Origin: an uncultured Actinomycetes bacterium
GTDB lineage: Bacteria > Actinomycetota > Acidimicrobiia > Acidimicrobiales > Acidimicrobilacustridaceae
DNA: 33,163 bases
Assembly: GCA_937876315.1 (NCBI GenBank)
Contig: CALEHQ010000004.1
Coordinates: 1 to 33,163 of the forward strand
Direction: 5' to 3'
Under the pieces are notes generated by a model, which saw only the letters and a list, made by a program, of their open reading frames with translations, was not told the DNA's origin and did not search any database. Positions 7,677-14,846 of this stretch are shown here, piece by piece (positions within the stretch are counted from its first letter, which is position 1; every line of letters starts with the position of its first letter). Position numbers and translations under genes: made by a program.

Positions 7677-8624
7677 ATGCCCAGCACAACCGTCAACGTC
7701 CATGTTCCCGGCAACCACCTGATGACCGGCCTTCTCGGTCAGCGTGATGAGTTGCTTCTACTTATTGAAGATGCCTTTCCCGAGGCCGACGTTCACGTGC
7801 GCGGCAACGAGATCACGGTCTCTGGCGACCAAGCCGGAACGGTTGGCAAGTTGTTTGAGGAACTTGTCGTTCTTCTTCAGCAGGGTCAGGTTCTTGAGCC
7901 CGTGTCGGTTCGCCGCAGTATTGAAATGGTGAAAGCCGACGAGCGTCCGAGTGAAGTGCTCACGACCGATGTGTTGCGCAGTGCTCGTGGTCGAATGGTG
8001 CGCCCCAAGACCAGCGGACAAAAGCGATACATCGACGCCATCCGCAAGAACATCGTTACCTTCGGCGTTGGTCCTGCTGGTACCGGTAAGAGCTGGCTTG
8101 CCGTTGCAATGGCCGTGCAAGCGCTTCAGGCCAAAGAAGTAGATCGCATCATCCTCACTCGTCCTGCTGTTGAGGCGGGGGAGCGTCTGGGTTTCTTGCC
8201 GGGCGACATGATGGCCAAGGTTGATCCGTACCTTCGACCCTTGTATGACGCGCTCTACGACATGCTCGATGCCGAAGGTGCGCAGCGCATGTTGGAACGA
8301 GGAACGGTCGAAGTTGCGCCGCTTGCATTCATGCGAGGTCGCACACTGAACGGTTCATTCATCATTCTTGATGAAGCGCAGAACACCACACCGGAACAGA
8401 TGAAGATGTTCCTCACTCGAATCGGATTCGGTTCGAAGGTTGTGGTCACCGGCGATACCACCCAGATCGATTTGCAGGGCGGCCGAAGTGGTTTGCTCGA
8501 ACTTGAACCAATCCTTTCCAGTATCGATGGACTCGAATGGGTGAAGCTCACCGCTGGCGATGTTGTTCGTCATCGCATTGTGCAGGACATCGTGAGCGCG
8601 TACGAGAACGCACCGAAGCCTTGA
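7677..8624 (+). CDS. phoH: PhoH family ATPase
   Basis: 315 aa from ATG 7677; an upstream frame from 7635 adds 14 residues without homology. It is a cytoplasmic P-loop ATPase related to the helicase core and linked to RNA metabolism in many bacteria. Walker A GPAGTGKS is at about 132-139, Walker B FIILDEAQN at 228-236, and a downstream VVVTGDTTQIDL motif is typical of PhoH. The N-terminal about 90 residues are KH-like (DVHVRGNEITVSGDQAGTV). TAGGAT lies 10 nt before the ATG and no Shine-Dalgarno is visible, so it may be leaderless. Its TGA overlaps the TTG start of ybeY. Confidence 0.93.
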   Translation: MPSTTVNVHVPGNHLMTGLLGQRDELLLLIEDAFPEADVHVRGNEITVSGDQAGTVGKLFEELVVLLQQGQVLEPVSVRRSIEMVKADERPSEVLTTDVLRSARGRMVRPKTSGQKRYIDAIRKNIVTFGVGPAGTGKSWLAVAMAVQALQAKEVDRIILTRPAVEAGERLGFLPGDMMAKVDPYLRPLYDALYDMLDAEGAQRMLERGTVEVAPLAFMRGRTLNGSFIILDEAQNTTPEQMKMFLTRIGFGSKVVVTGDTTQIDLQGGRSGLLELEPILSSIDGLEWVKLTAGDVVRHRIVQDIVSAYENAPKP

Positions 8625-9196
8625 ACGAGCCTCCTCGTCGTCGCCGTTTGAAGCGACGCGGCCCTGCCGACGGCGTCGTCACCGTCTTCGTTTCCGATGA
8701 ACAGGCGGCATTGCCGATCGTGGTCGAGAAGTGGCAGCAACTCGCGTTGGCGGTGTTGGCCGATGAAGGCGTTGAAGGCGAAGCCGAACTTTCTGTGATG
8801 TTTGTGGACGAGGGAACCATTGGTGATCTCAACAAACGTTTTATGGAAGTCGATGGCCCGACAGATGTGCTGTCCTTTCCAATCGATGGCGATCCCAATG
8901 AGCCTGGTCGTTGGCCCGACGCAGGTGGCCCGGGACCTGATCGCATCGAGAACGATCCTGAAGATCTTCCGCTTCTGCTTGGTGACGTTGTGATTTGTCC
9001 CTTGGTCGCGGAACGGAACGCACCTACCCACGCCGGTTCGTTTGACGACGAAGTCGCGCTGTTAGTGGTGCACGGCATCTTGCATCTGCTCGGTATGGAT
9101 CATGCCGAAGAAGCTGAACGTCTCGAGATGCAATCGCGAGAACGAGAACTGTTAGCGGCACACTATGGTTCCCTTGCTGCCGATCCATGGACATGA
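8621..9196 (+). CDS. ybeY: Endoribonuclease YbeY (rRNA maturation factor)
   Basis: 191 aa from a TTG at 8621 that overlaps the phoH stop as TTGA. No ATG or GTG lies between the phoH end and the conserved domain; a second TTG at 8648 is an alternative. The zinc-binding signature HGILHLLGMDH puts the metal ligands at H151, H155 and H161. The preceding family block is present (NKRFMEVDGPTDVLSFPIDG). YbeY is a metal-dependent RNase needed for 16S rRNA 3'-end processing and ribosome quality control. The N-terminus has a basic extension (RRRRLKRRG) that may be specific to this lineage. Confidence 0.93.
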   Translation: MNEPPRRRRLKRRGPADGVVTVFVSDEQAALPIVVEKWQQLALAVLADEGVEGEAELSVMFVDEGTIGDLNKRFMEVDGPTDVLSFPIDGDPNEPGRWPDAGGPGPDRIENDPEDLPLLLGDVVICPLVAERNAPTHAGSFDDEVALLVVHGILHLLGMDHAEEAERLEMQSRERELLAAHYGSLAADPWT

Positions 9197-9213
9197 GTCA
9201 GGAGTAAGCGACG

Positions 9214-10488
9214 ATGAACGTGGTTGCGGTGACATTCACGACAGCTGATGCATGGATGACGTTTGTGATCGTGGTTTTGCTGATGGCCTCAGTTTTCTTG
9301 TCACTGGCCGAAACAGCACTGACGCGAATATCGGTTTCAAAAGCACAGGCGATTTCCGAAAAGGGAGGCCTTGGGTCGAAGCGAATTTTGCGACTTGTTA
9401 CCCACCCAGAGGAATTTCTCAACGTCGTTCTCTTGGTGGTGCTTGTTTGTCAGTTGGTCCAAGCCACTCTGGTCGGTCTGGTAGCCGACAGTCTCTTTGG
9501 TGCTTGGGGACTCGTACTCGCCACATTTGTGAATGTGGTCGTCGTGTTCGTCGTCGCAGAGGCCATTCCGAAAACTTGGGCGGTTCAGCACACTGAACGT
9601 GCATCCCGTATTGCCACGCCCTTTGTGTGGTGGATGACTCGATTCTGGCCGTTCAAACTGATAGCGAGAGCTCTCATCGGGCTCACCAACGTGATTATTC
9701 CGGGAAAGGGTCTGAAACAAGGCCCGTTCGTCTCGGAAGCTGAAATCCTTGCCCTGGCCGATCAGGCGGTGTCTGCAGACGTTCTTGAAGAAGAAGAACG
9801 TGAACTCATCGTGCAGGTCATCGAATTCGGCGACACGATCTGCCGTGAGGTGATGGTGCCTCGGCCAGACATGCTGGCCTTATCCAACACTCTGACCGTT
9901 GCCGAAGTTCTTGAAGCGGCTCTCGCCGCCGGACGAAGCCGAGTGCCGGTCTATGGCGAAGGTATCGATGACGTTACGGGTATTGCCTATGTGAAGGACT
10001 TGGTGCGTGCCTCGCGTGCCGGTCGAGATGCCGTTGGGGTGATTCGATTTGCCCGGCGCGCGTATTTCGTACCCGAGACAAAGCGTATTTCCGAATTGCT
10101 GGCGGAAATGAAAGTTCGCAAAGCCCATATGGCCGTGGTGATCGACGAATACGGCGGCACCGCAGGATTGATCACTCTTGAAGATCTCATTGAAGAACTT
10201 ATCGGCGAGATTGTTGATGAGTTTGATCGCGAAGATGTAATGGTCGAACGACTTCCGGGTGGCGATCTGCGCGTGCAGGCCCGCATGTCGATTGACGAAG
10301 TGAGTTCGCTTGTGGGTGCGGAATTCCCCGAAGGCGATTGGGACACAATTGGCGGTCTCATGTTCCACTTGCTCGGGCACGTACCCTCCGAAGGCGAAAG
10401 TACAACAGAAGGCGAGTTCCGTCTTCGAGCAGAACAGGTGAAGGGACGGCGTATCGGCATGGTGAGGATCGAACGGCTGCCTCAGTGA
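9214..10488 (+). CDS. CNNM/CorC-family membrane protein with CBS domains
   Basis: 424 aa. The N-terminal DUF21 domain (about residues 10-190) has several membrane helices, starting with MTFVIVVLLMASVFLSLAET. A CBS pair follows (about 205-335; VMVPRPDMLAL, VIDEYGGTAGLITLEDLIEE). The C-terminal CorC_HlyC domain starts around 345 (LPGGDLRVQARMSIDEVSSL). Members are called hemolysin-like but are generally linked to Mg2+/Co2+ homeostasis. A good ribosome binding site AGGAG (9200-9204) precedes ATG 9214, and the gene ends in a GTGA overlap with era. Placement between ybeY and era is common in actinobacteria. Confidence 0.9.
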   Translation: MNVVAVTFTTADAWMTFVIVVLLMASVFLSLAETALTRISVSKAQAISEKGGLGSKRILRLVTHPEEFLNVVLLVVLVCQLVQATLVGLVADSLFGAWGLVLATFVNVVVVFVVAEAIPKTWAVQHTERASRIATPFVWWMTRFWPFKLIARALIGLTNVIIPGKGLKQGPFVSEAEILALADQAVSADVLEEEERELIVQVIEFGDTICREVMVPRPDMLALSNTLTVAEVLEAALAAGRSRVPVYGEGIDDVTGIAYVKDLVRASRAGRDAVGVIRFARRAYFVPETKRISELLAEMKVRKAHMAVVIDEYGGTAGLITLEDLIEELIGEIVDEFDREDVMVERLPGGDLRVQARMSIDEVSSLVGAEFPEGDWDTIGGLMFHLLGHVPSEGESTTEGEFRLRAEQVKGRRIGMVRIERLPQ

Positions 10489-11324
10489 AGTCCGGATTTG
10501 TCTCCATTGTCGGCCGGCCCAATGTGGGCAAGTCGACACTTCTGAACGCCATCCTCGGCCAGAAGGTGGCGATCACCTCAGATAAACCGCAAACCACTCG
10601 ATCGCAGATTCGTGGCGTATTGAACCGTCCCGAAACGCAGATCGTGTTCGTCGATACCCCCGGCATCCATCGACCGCGCACATTGTTGGGCGAACGACTG
10701 AACAAGACCGCCTCAGAAATGACGAGCGGCGTCGATGTTGTCTGTCTCGTGGTTGATGCGACCGCACCGATCGGTCCGGGCGACCGATTTGTTGCCGAGA
10801 AAGTTCCGGCGAACGCAATCGTTGTAGTGAACAAGACCGATATCGCTTCCCCCGATGATGTAATTGCGCAGTTGGCACGCGCCGCCGAACAGATCGACGT
10901 GTCGGCCTACTTTCCGGTCTCCGCTGTTACGGGGCTAGGCGTCGACAAGTTGGTCGCTGAGATTGTCTCTCGGCTTCCCGAAGGGCCGCTTTGGTATCCC
11001 GATGACATGGTCACCGACGTTCCCGAAGCGTTTTGGGTGGCCGAATTGGTTCGAGAGCAGTTACTTGCCGTGACCAACGATGAACTTCCTCATTCGATTG
11101 CGACTCGCGTTGTTGAATGGGAATGGCCCCGCATTCGTTGCGAAATCCTCGTTGAACGCGAATCGCAAAAGGGAATCGTGATCGGCCACAAGGGCTCGGT
11201 GCTCAAGCAGGTCGGTATCGCTGTCCGCGAACAGTTGCCCGAAGGCGCGTATCTGGAACTCTTCGTAAAGGTCGACAAGGACTGGCAGCGCAAAGCCGGT
11301 GCCCTCGACCGTTTGGGATTCTGA
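10485..11324 (+). CDS. era: GTPase Era
   Basis: 279 aa from GTG 10485, which overlaps the upstream TGA as GTGA and puts the P-loop at the usual place. Motifs: G1 GRPNVGKS at residues 10-17, G3 DTPG at 57-60, G4 NKTD at 116-119. The C-terminal KH domain (IVIGHKGSVLKQVGIAVREQ) binds the 3' end of 16S rRNA. Era is a cytoplasmic GTPase that helps assemble the 30S subunit, working in the same process as YbeY upstream. It ends 6 bp from the convergent dinG stop. Confidence 0.96.
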   Translation: MKSGFVSIVGRPNVGKSTLLNAILGQKVAITSDKPQTTRSQIRGVLNRPETQIVFVDTPGIHRPRTLLGERLNKTASEMTSGVDVVCLVVDATAPIGPGDRFVAEKVPANAIVVVNKTDIASPDDVIAQLARAAEQIDVSAYFPVSAVTGLGVDKLVAEIVSRLPEGPLWYPDDMVTDVPEAFWVAELVREQLLAVTNDELPHSIATRVVEWEWPRIRCEILVERESQKGIVIGHKGSVLKQVGIAVREQLPEGAYLELFVKVDKDWQRKAGALDRLGF

Positions 11325-11330
11325 GACGCC

Positions 11331-13235
11331 TTAACTCTCTTGGTTGAGAGCTTTCAGGAACTCTTCGACCTCGGCCCGATTCTTCGTTCGCTTCATTGGC
11401 GGCAGGGAGTTGACAAAGTCCCAGCGGTAACTGGCCTTGGCCATGCGGGGGTCGAATACTGCAACCACGCCTTTGTCGCTCGTGCTGCGAATCAGACGGC
11501 CAGCACCCTGGGCGAGAAGCGTTGTCGCTCGAGGAATATCGACGACCTTGAATGCATCGGCCCGTGCTCGCTCGCGGCGCGCTTGCAGCAGTGGGTCGTC
11601 GGGGCGGGGGAAGGGAAGGCGGTCGATGGTAACGAGGCTGAGAGTTGCGCCTGGCACATCGACGCCTTGCCAGAACCCCATCGTTGCGAACAGACACGAT
11701 GCTGGGTCTTCGGTGAATCGTTCGATGAGAGCGGGCTTTGGATAATCGTCTTGGCCGAGGATGGGAACGTCAATGCGTTCGCGCAATGCTTCGACCGCAA
11801 TATTCAAGGCTCGATAACTGGTGAACAGCGCCATGGTTCGGCCGCCGGCAGCGGTTATAAGTGCCTCGAGTTCATCGTGCATCGCTTCATCGAAGGTTGC
11901 ACTACGCGGATCGGGCATATGCGCTGCGCAATAGAGAAGTGCCTGTTCGGGGTAGTGAAATGGGCTTTCAACATCGACGCGTTCGAATCGCGTCTCAGGA
12001 ATGCCGAGTTGAACTGGAATCGCAAGTGGAAGTGTTGCGCTGGTGAGCACGGCAGTGGTTTGCGTCCACAGCGTTTCGTCAAGCAGCTCGCCAACATCGA
12101 TCGGTGCGATGCGGAGTACCGGAAACTCTTCGCTGCCTTCGATCCACGCGACTTCACTGACGCGGATTTCCTGACACGAGTTGATGTCATCGATAAGTGA
12201 TGTCGCAGCCTGCATGGCCCGCTGTTTACGAGCAGTGACATCGCCTTTGCTTTCGTCGGGAATGGCCCGAAGCGCGGTCATGGCTTTGTCGATGCGTGCT
12301 CGTGCAAGCGTGAGGATTCTCGCTGGTTCGCCGTCGAGTTGTCCGCGAATACGTCGACCTCGTTCTTCGGTAAGCGAGTCGCGCCACATTGATCCGAGTT
12401 CGTCAACATCGCGCACGATGTCGGGGTCGGCGATGATCGCAGCAACGTTGCGAGCAAGAGCAGTGAATCGTCCGGCAGTTATTTCGACGCCTGAAGTTGC
12501 CGCAACGATGTCTTCAAGTTGGTGCGCTTCATCGATGATGACAACTTCGTGTTCGGGAAGAACGGCACCGTGCGTAGCGAGGTGCAATCCGTACAAGTGG
12601 AGGTTGACGACCACAACGTCGGCCTCAGAAGCGGCGCGACGAGCACGTTCGGTAAAGCAGTCGTCACCTTTTGGGCACTTCGACGCGCCCGGGCATTCGC
12701 GCGGTCCAACGCTTACCGCCGCCCAGGCTCGTGGTGAAGGTTCAATGGTGAGTTCTGAGCGATCGCCCGTGGGTGAAGTCGTCGACCACCTTGCCAACGC
12801 TGCGATTTCTTCCGATGGCGGTTTCGGTCCACCAATTTCGAGCGCGAGCTGTTCGGTCCCATCGGCTTCGAGTTCTCGCACCCTCTGTAAGCAGATGTAG
12901 TTGGACCGTCCCTTTAGGACGGCGAAGGTAAAGGGGTGATCAAGGTGTTCGGCGAGAAACGGCAGATCTTTGGTTGCGAGCTGGTCTTGAAGCGTCTTGG
13001 TTGCTGTAGCGACGACGACGCGGCGACCCGAAATGATGCAGGGCACGAGGTAGGCGAACGTCTTTCCCGTGCCGGTTCCGGCTTCGACCACGAGATGGTC
13101 GCCCTCGACGATTGAACGGGCGACAGCCTCGGCCATTTCGATCTGTCCGGCTCGTTGCTCGCCAGTGGGCAGTTGGGCCGTGATCTGTTCAAGGGCCTGA
13201 CGGGTGTTGGCGACAAGTCGGTCAGCGGCACCCAT
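11331..13235 (-). CDS. dinG: DinG/Rad3-family ATP-dependent DNA helicase with Fe-S cysteines
   Basis: 634 aa, a superfamily 2 XPD-like helicase. Walker A EAGTGTGKT is at residues 51-59 and the DEAH box at 235-238. Four cysteines at 115, 181, 187 and 193 match the spacing of the iron-sulfur cluster domain. C-terminal motifs include the LFATMGFWQGVDVPG block and a Q-x-x-GR motif (LAQGAGRLIRS). The role is unwinding of D-loops, R-loops or similar structures during repair. It sits on the opposite strand between era and uppS, interrupting the otherwise co-directional block. No clear ribosome binding site; TACCAT lies 9 nt before the ATG. Confidence 0.92.
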   Translation of the reverse strand: MGAADRLVANTRQALEQITAQLPTGEQRAGQIEMAEAVARSIVEGDHLVVEAGTGTGKTFAYLVPCIISGRRVVVATATKTLQDQLATKDLPFLAEHLDHPFTFAVLKGRSNYICLQRVRELEADGTEQLALEIGGPKPPSEEIAALARWSTTSPTGDRSELTIEPSPRAWAAVSVGPRECPGASKCPKGDDCFTERARRAASEADVVVVNLHLYGLHLATHGAVLPEHEVVIIDEAHQLEDIVAATSGVEITAGRFTALARNVAAIIADPDIVRDVDELGSMWRDSLTEERGRRIRGQLDGEPARILTLARARIDKAMTALRAIPDESKGDVTARKQRAMQAATSLIDDINSCQEIRVSEVAWIEGSEEFPVLRIAPIDVGELLDETLWTQTTAVLTSATLPLAIPVQLGIPETRFERVDVESPFHYPEQALLYCAAHMPDPRSATFDEAMHDELEALITAAGGRTMALFTSYRALNIAVEALRERIDVPILGQDDYPKPALIERFTEDPASCLFATMGFWQGVDVPGATLSLVTIDRLPFPRPDDPLLQARRERARADAFKVVDIPRATTLLAQGAGRLIRSTSDKGVVAVFDPRMAKASYRWDFVNSLPPMKRTKNRAEVEEFLKALNQES

Positions 13236-13244
13236 GAGACGACG

Positions 13245-13250
13245 ATGGTA
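13245..13250 (-). promoter_or_regulatory. Putative -10 of dinG
   Basis: TACCAT on the minus strand ends 9 nt before the dinG ATG. There is no Shine-Dalgarno, so a leaderless transcript is plausible. It shares the 51-bp divergent gap with the uppS promoter. Confidence 0.4.
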
Positions 13251-13273
13251 CCGGCGGCATCGCAGGTCGGCGG

Positions 13274-13279
13274 TAACGT
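13274..13279 (+). promoter_or_regulatory. Putative -10 of uppS (leaderless)
   Basis: TAACGT is followed by exactly 7 nt and then the GTG start of uppS, which would place +1 on the start codon. No ribosome binding site is present and no -35 is recognisable. Confidence 0.45.
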
Positions 13280-13286
13280 CGCATAG

Positions 13287-14012
13287 GTGGACATCCCCGG
13301 TATCGACCCATCACGCGTCCCCGCGCACATTGCGGCGGTAATGGATGGCAACGGGCGCTGGGCAACAAGCCGAGGTCTGAAGCGCACCGATGGACACGCC
13401 GCTGGCGAAGAAGCGCTGTTTGACACCGTCGAGGGCGCACTCGATCTCGGTGTGAAATGGCTCACGGTCTATGCGTTTTCCACTGAGAACTGGCGTCGGC
13501 CTGCCGACGAGGTTCGGTTCTTGATGGGCTTCAACGAATCGCTGCTCGTGCGCCGTCGCGACGAACTCAACGACAGGGGCGTGCGTATGCGCTTTATTGG
13601 TCGTCGGGATTGGCGGGTGCCAAAGCGTCTGATTCGTCGCATGGATGAATCGATTGAACTCACAAAGAAGAACCGCAGGCTCACTTTCACCGTTGCGTTC
13701 AACTATGGCGGCCGGGCCGAAATCGTCGACGCCGTCAAGATGTTGGTGGCCGAAGGGGTACCCGCCGACAAGATCGACGAAAAAGCAATTGCCAAGCGCC
13801 TCTACGACCCCGAAATGCCCGATCCCGATCTGGTTGTGCGCACCTCAGGTGAATTCCGAACCTCAAACTTCCTTATGTGGGAAGCGGCCTATAGCGAACT
13901 GGTCTTTACCGACACACTGTGGCCCGACTTTCGTCGCGAGAATCTCTTCGATGCCGTTCGTGAATACCAAGCGCGCGACCGTCGATTCGGTGGCCTGAGC
14001 CCCGAAGCCTGA
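13287..14012 (+). CDS. uppS: Isoprenyl transferase (undecaprenyl diphosphate synthase type)
   Basis: 241 aa from GTG 13287, the first start in the frame. It is a cis-prenyltransferase that extends an allylic diphosphate with isopentenyl diphosphate to give the polyprenyl carrier for cell-wall building. The signature MDGNGRWA is at residues 19-26 with catalytic Asp20. TVYAFSTENWRRPADEV and the C-terminal RTSGEFRTSNFLMWEAAYSE block also match; the latter has E-F where many members have E-x-R. Final chain length cannot be read from sequence. It stops 12 bp before recO on the same strand. Confidence 0.95.
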   Translation: MDIPGIDPSRVPAHIAAVMDGNGRWATSRGLKRTDGHAAGEEALFDTVEGALDLGVKWLTVYAFSTENWRRPADEVRFLMGFNESLLVRRRDELNDRGVRMRFIGRRDWRVPKRLIRRMDESIELTKKNRRLTFTVAFNYGGRAEIVDAVKMLVAEGVPADKIDEKAIAKRLYDPEMPDPDLVVRTSGEFRTSNFLMWEAAYSELVFTDTLWPDFRRENLFDAVREYQARDRRFGGLSPEA

Positions 14013-14024
14013 TCGGTCCGCCAC

Positions 14025-14762
14025 ATGGGGAAGGGCACGATCCATCGCGACGAAGGGATTGTGCTGCGCACTTACAAACTAGGTGAAGCCGATCGCATCG
14101 TCGTCTTTCTGACCAAGGCGCGCGGCAAAGTGCGCGCAGTGGCCAAAGGCGTGCGCAAAACGAAATCAAAGTTCGGGTCCAGGCTCGAACCAATGAGCCA
14201 TTGCGTGCTGCAGTTTTACGAAGGACGCGAACTCGACATCGTCACCCAAGCCGAAAGCATCGATAACTTTCGGGCAGTGCGCGAAGACCTTGATCGCATC
14301 GGCCGAGGCGTCTCAATGCTCGAAGTCGCCGACCAACTCGCACAAGAGGGCGAGGTCAACCCGCAGCTCTATCGCATGCTGCTCGGTGCATTGCGAACGC
14401 TCGAGACATCAACCTCGCCATTAGTGACTCCGGCGTTCTATTGGAAGGTGTTGGCCCTCGAGGGCTATCGCCCCGAAGTCGAGGCCTGTGTGCAGTGCGG
14501 TGCAGACGACACCCCGCTTGTTGCGTTCGATGTCGAAAGCGGGGGTCTGTTGTGTCGTACCTGCCGGCGCGGCACTCCCGTATCGGCAGATGCCGTTGTG
14601 ATGATGCGGCAAATCCTGGGCGGGGGACTCAACGATGCGCTGGTCGCCGGGGAATCGCCCGATGCTGCTGCGGTGGTTCACGAGGTCGATCAACTGGCAA
14701 CCCGTGCGGTGGAACACCACCTTGAGCGCCGCCTCCGATCGGTGAACGTGCTCGATCACTGA
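14025..14762 (+). CDS. recO: DNA repair protein RecO
   Basis: 245 aa. The N-terminal OB fold (residues about 5-80; DEGIVLRTYKLGEADRIVVF) is followed by a helical domain and a zinc site made by C155, C158, C177 and C180 (CVQCG and CRTC). RecO works with RecR in the RecFOR pathway to load RecA on SSB-coated single-stranded DNA and to anneal strands. The ATG at 14025 has no good ribosome binding site or TAnnnT at the usual distance; with a 12-bp gap it is probably co-transcribed with uppS. Confidence 0.93.
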   Translation: MGKGTIHRDEGIVLRTYKLGEADRIVVFLTKARGKVRAVAKGVRKTKSKFGSRLEPMSHCVLQFYEGRELDIVTQAESIDNFRAVREDLDRIGRGVSMLEVADQLAQEGEVNPQLYRMLLGALRTLETSTSPLVTPAFYWKVLALEGYRPEVEACVQCGADDTPLVAFDVESGGLLCRTCRRGTPVSADAVVMMRQILGGGLNDALVAGESPDAAAVVHEVDQLATRAVEHHLERRLRSVNVLDH

Positions 14763-14805
14763 TGGCAAGTAGGTGGGTGAGGCGCATGTCGCTACCCGCC
14801 CCTGA

Positions 14806-14811
14806 TACCTT
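14806..14811 (+). promoter_or_regulatory. Candidate -10 before the tandem CoA-transferase
   Basis: TACCTT would give a start near 14818 and a leader of about 28 nt containing GGGGGA just before the ATG. A 10-bp perfect palindrome CCTTCGAAGG (14816-14825) lies across the expected transcription start and could be a protein site; this is speculative. Confidence 0.35.
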
Positions 14812-14846
14812 CGCCCCTTCGAAGGCCGCATCACTCGGGGGACGAA

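Noticed and set aside
11340-12900. Long plus-strand open frames (286 and 239 codons) antisense to dinG
   Set aside because: dinG carries all helicase motifs and the four Fe-S cysteines; the antisense frames have none and look like GC-driven shadows.
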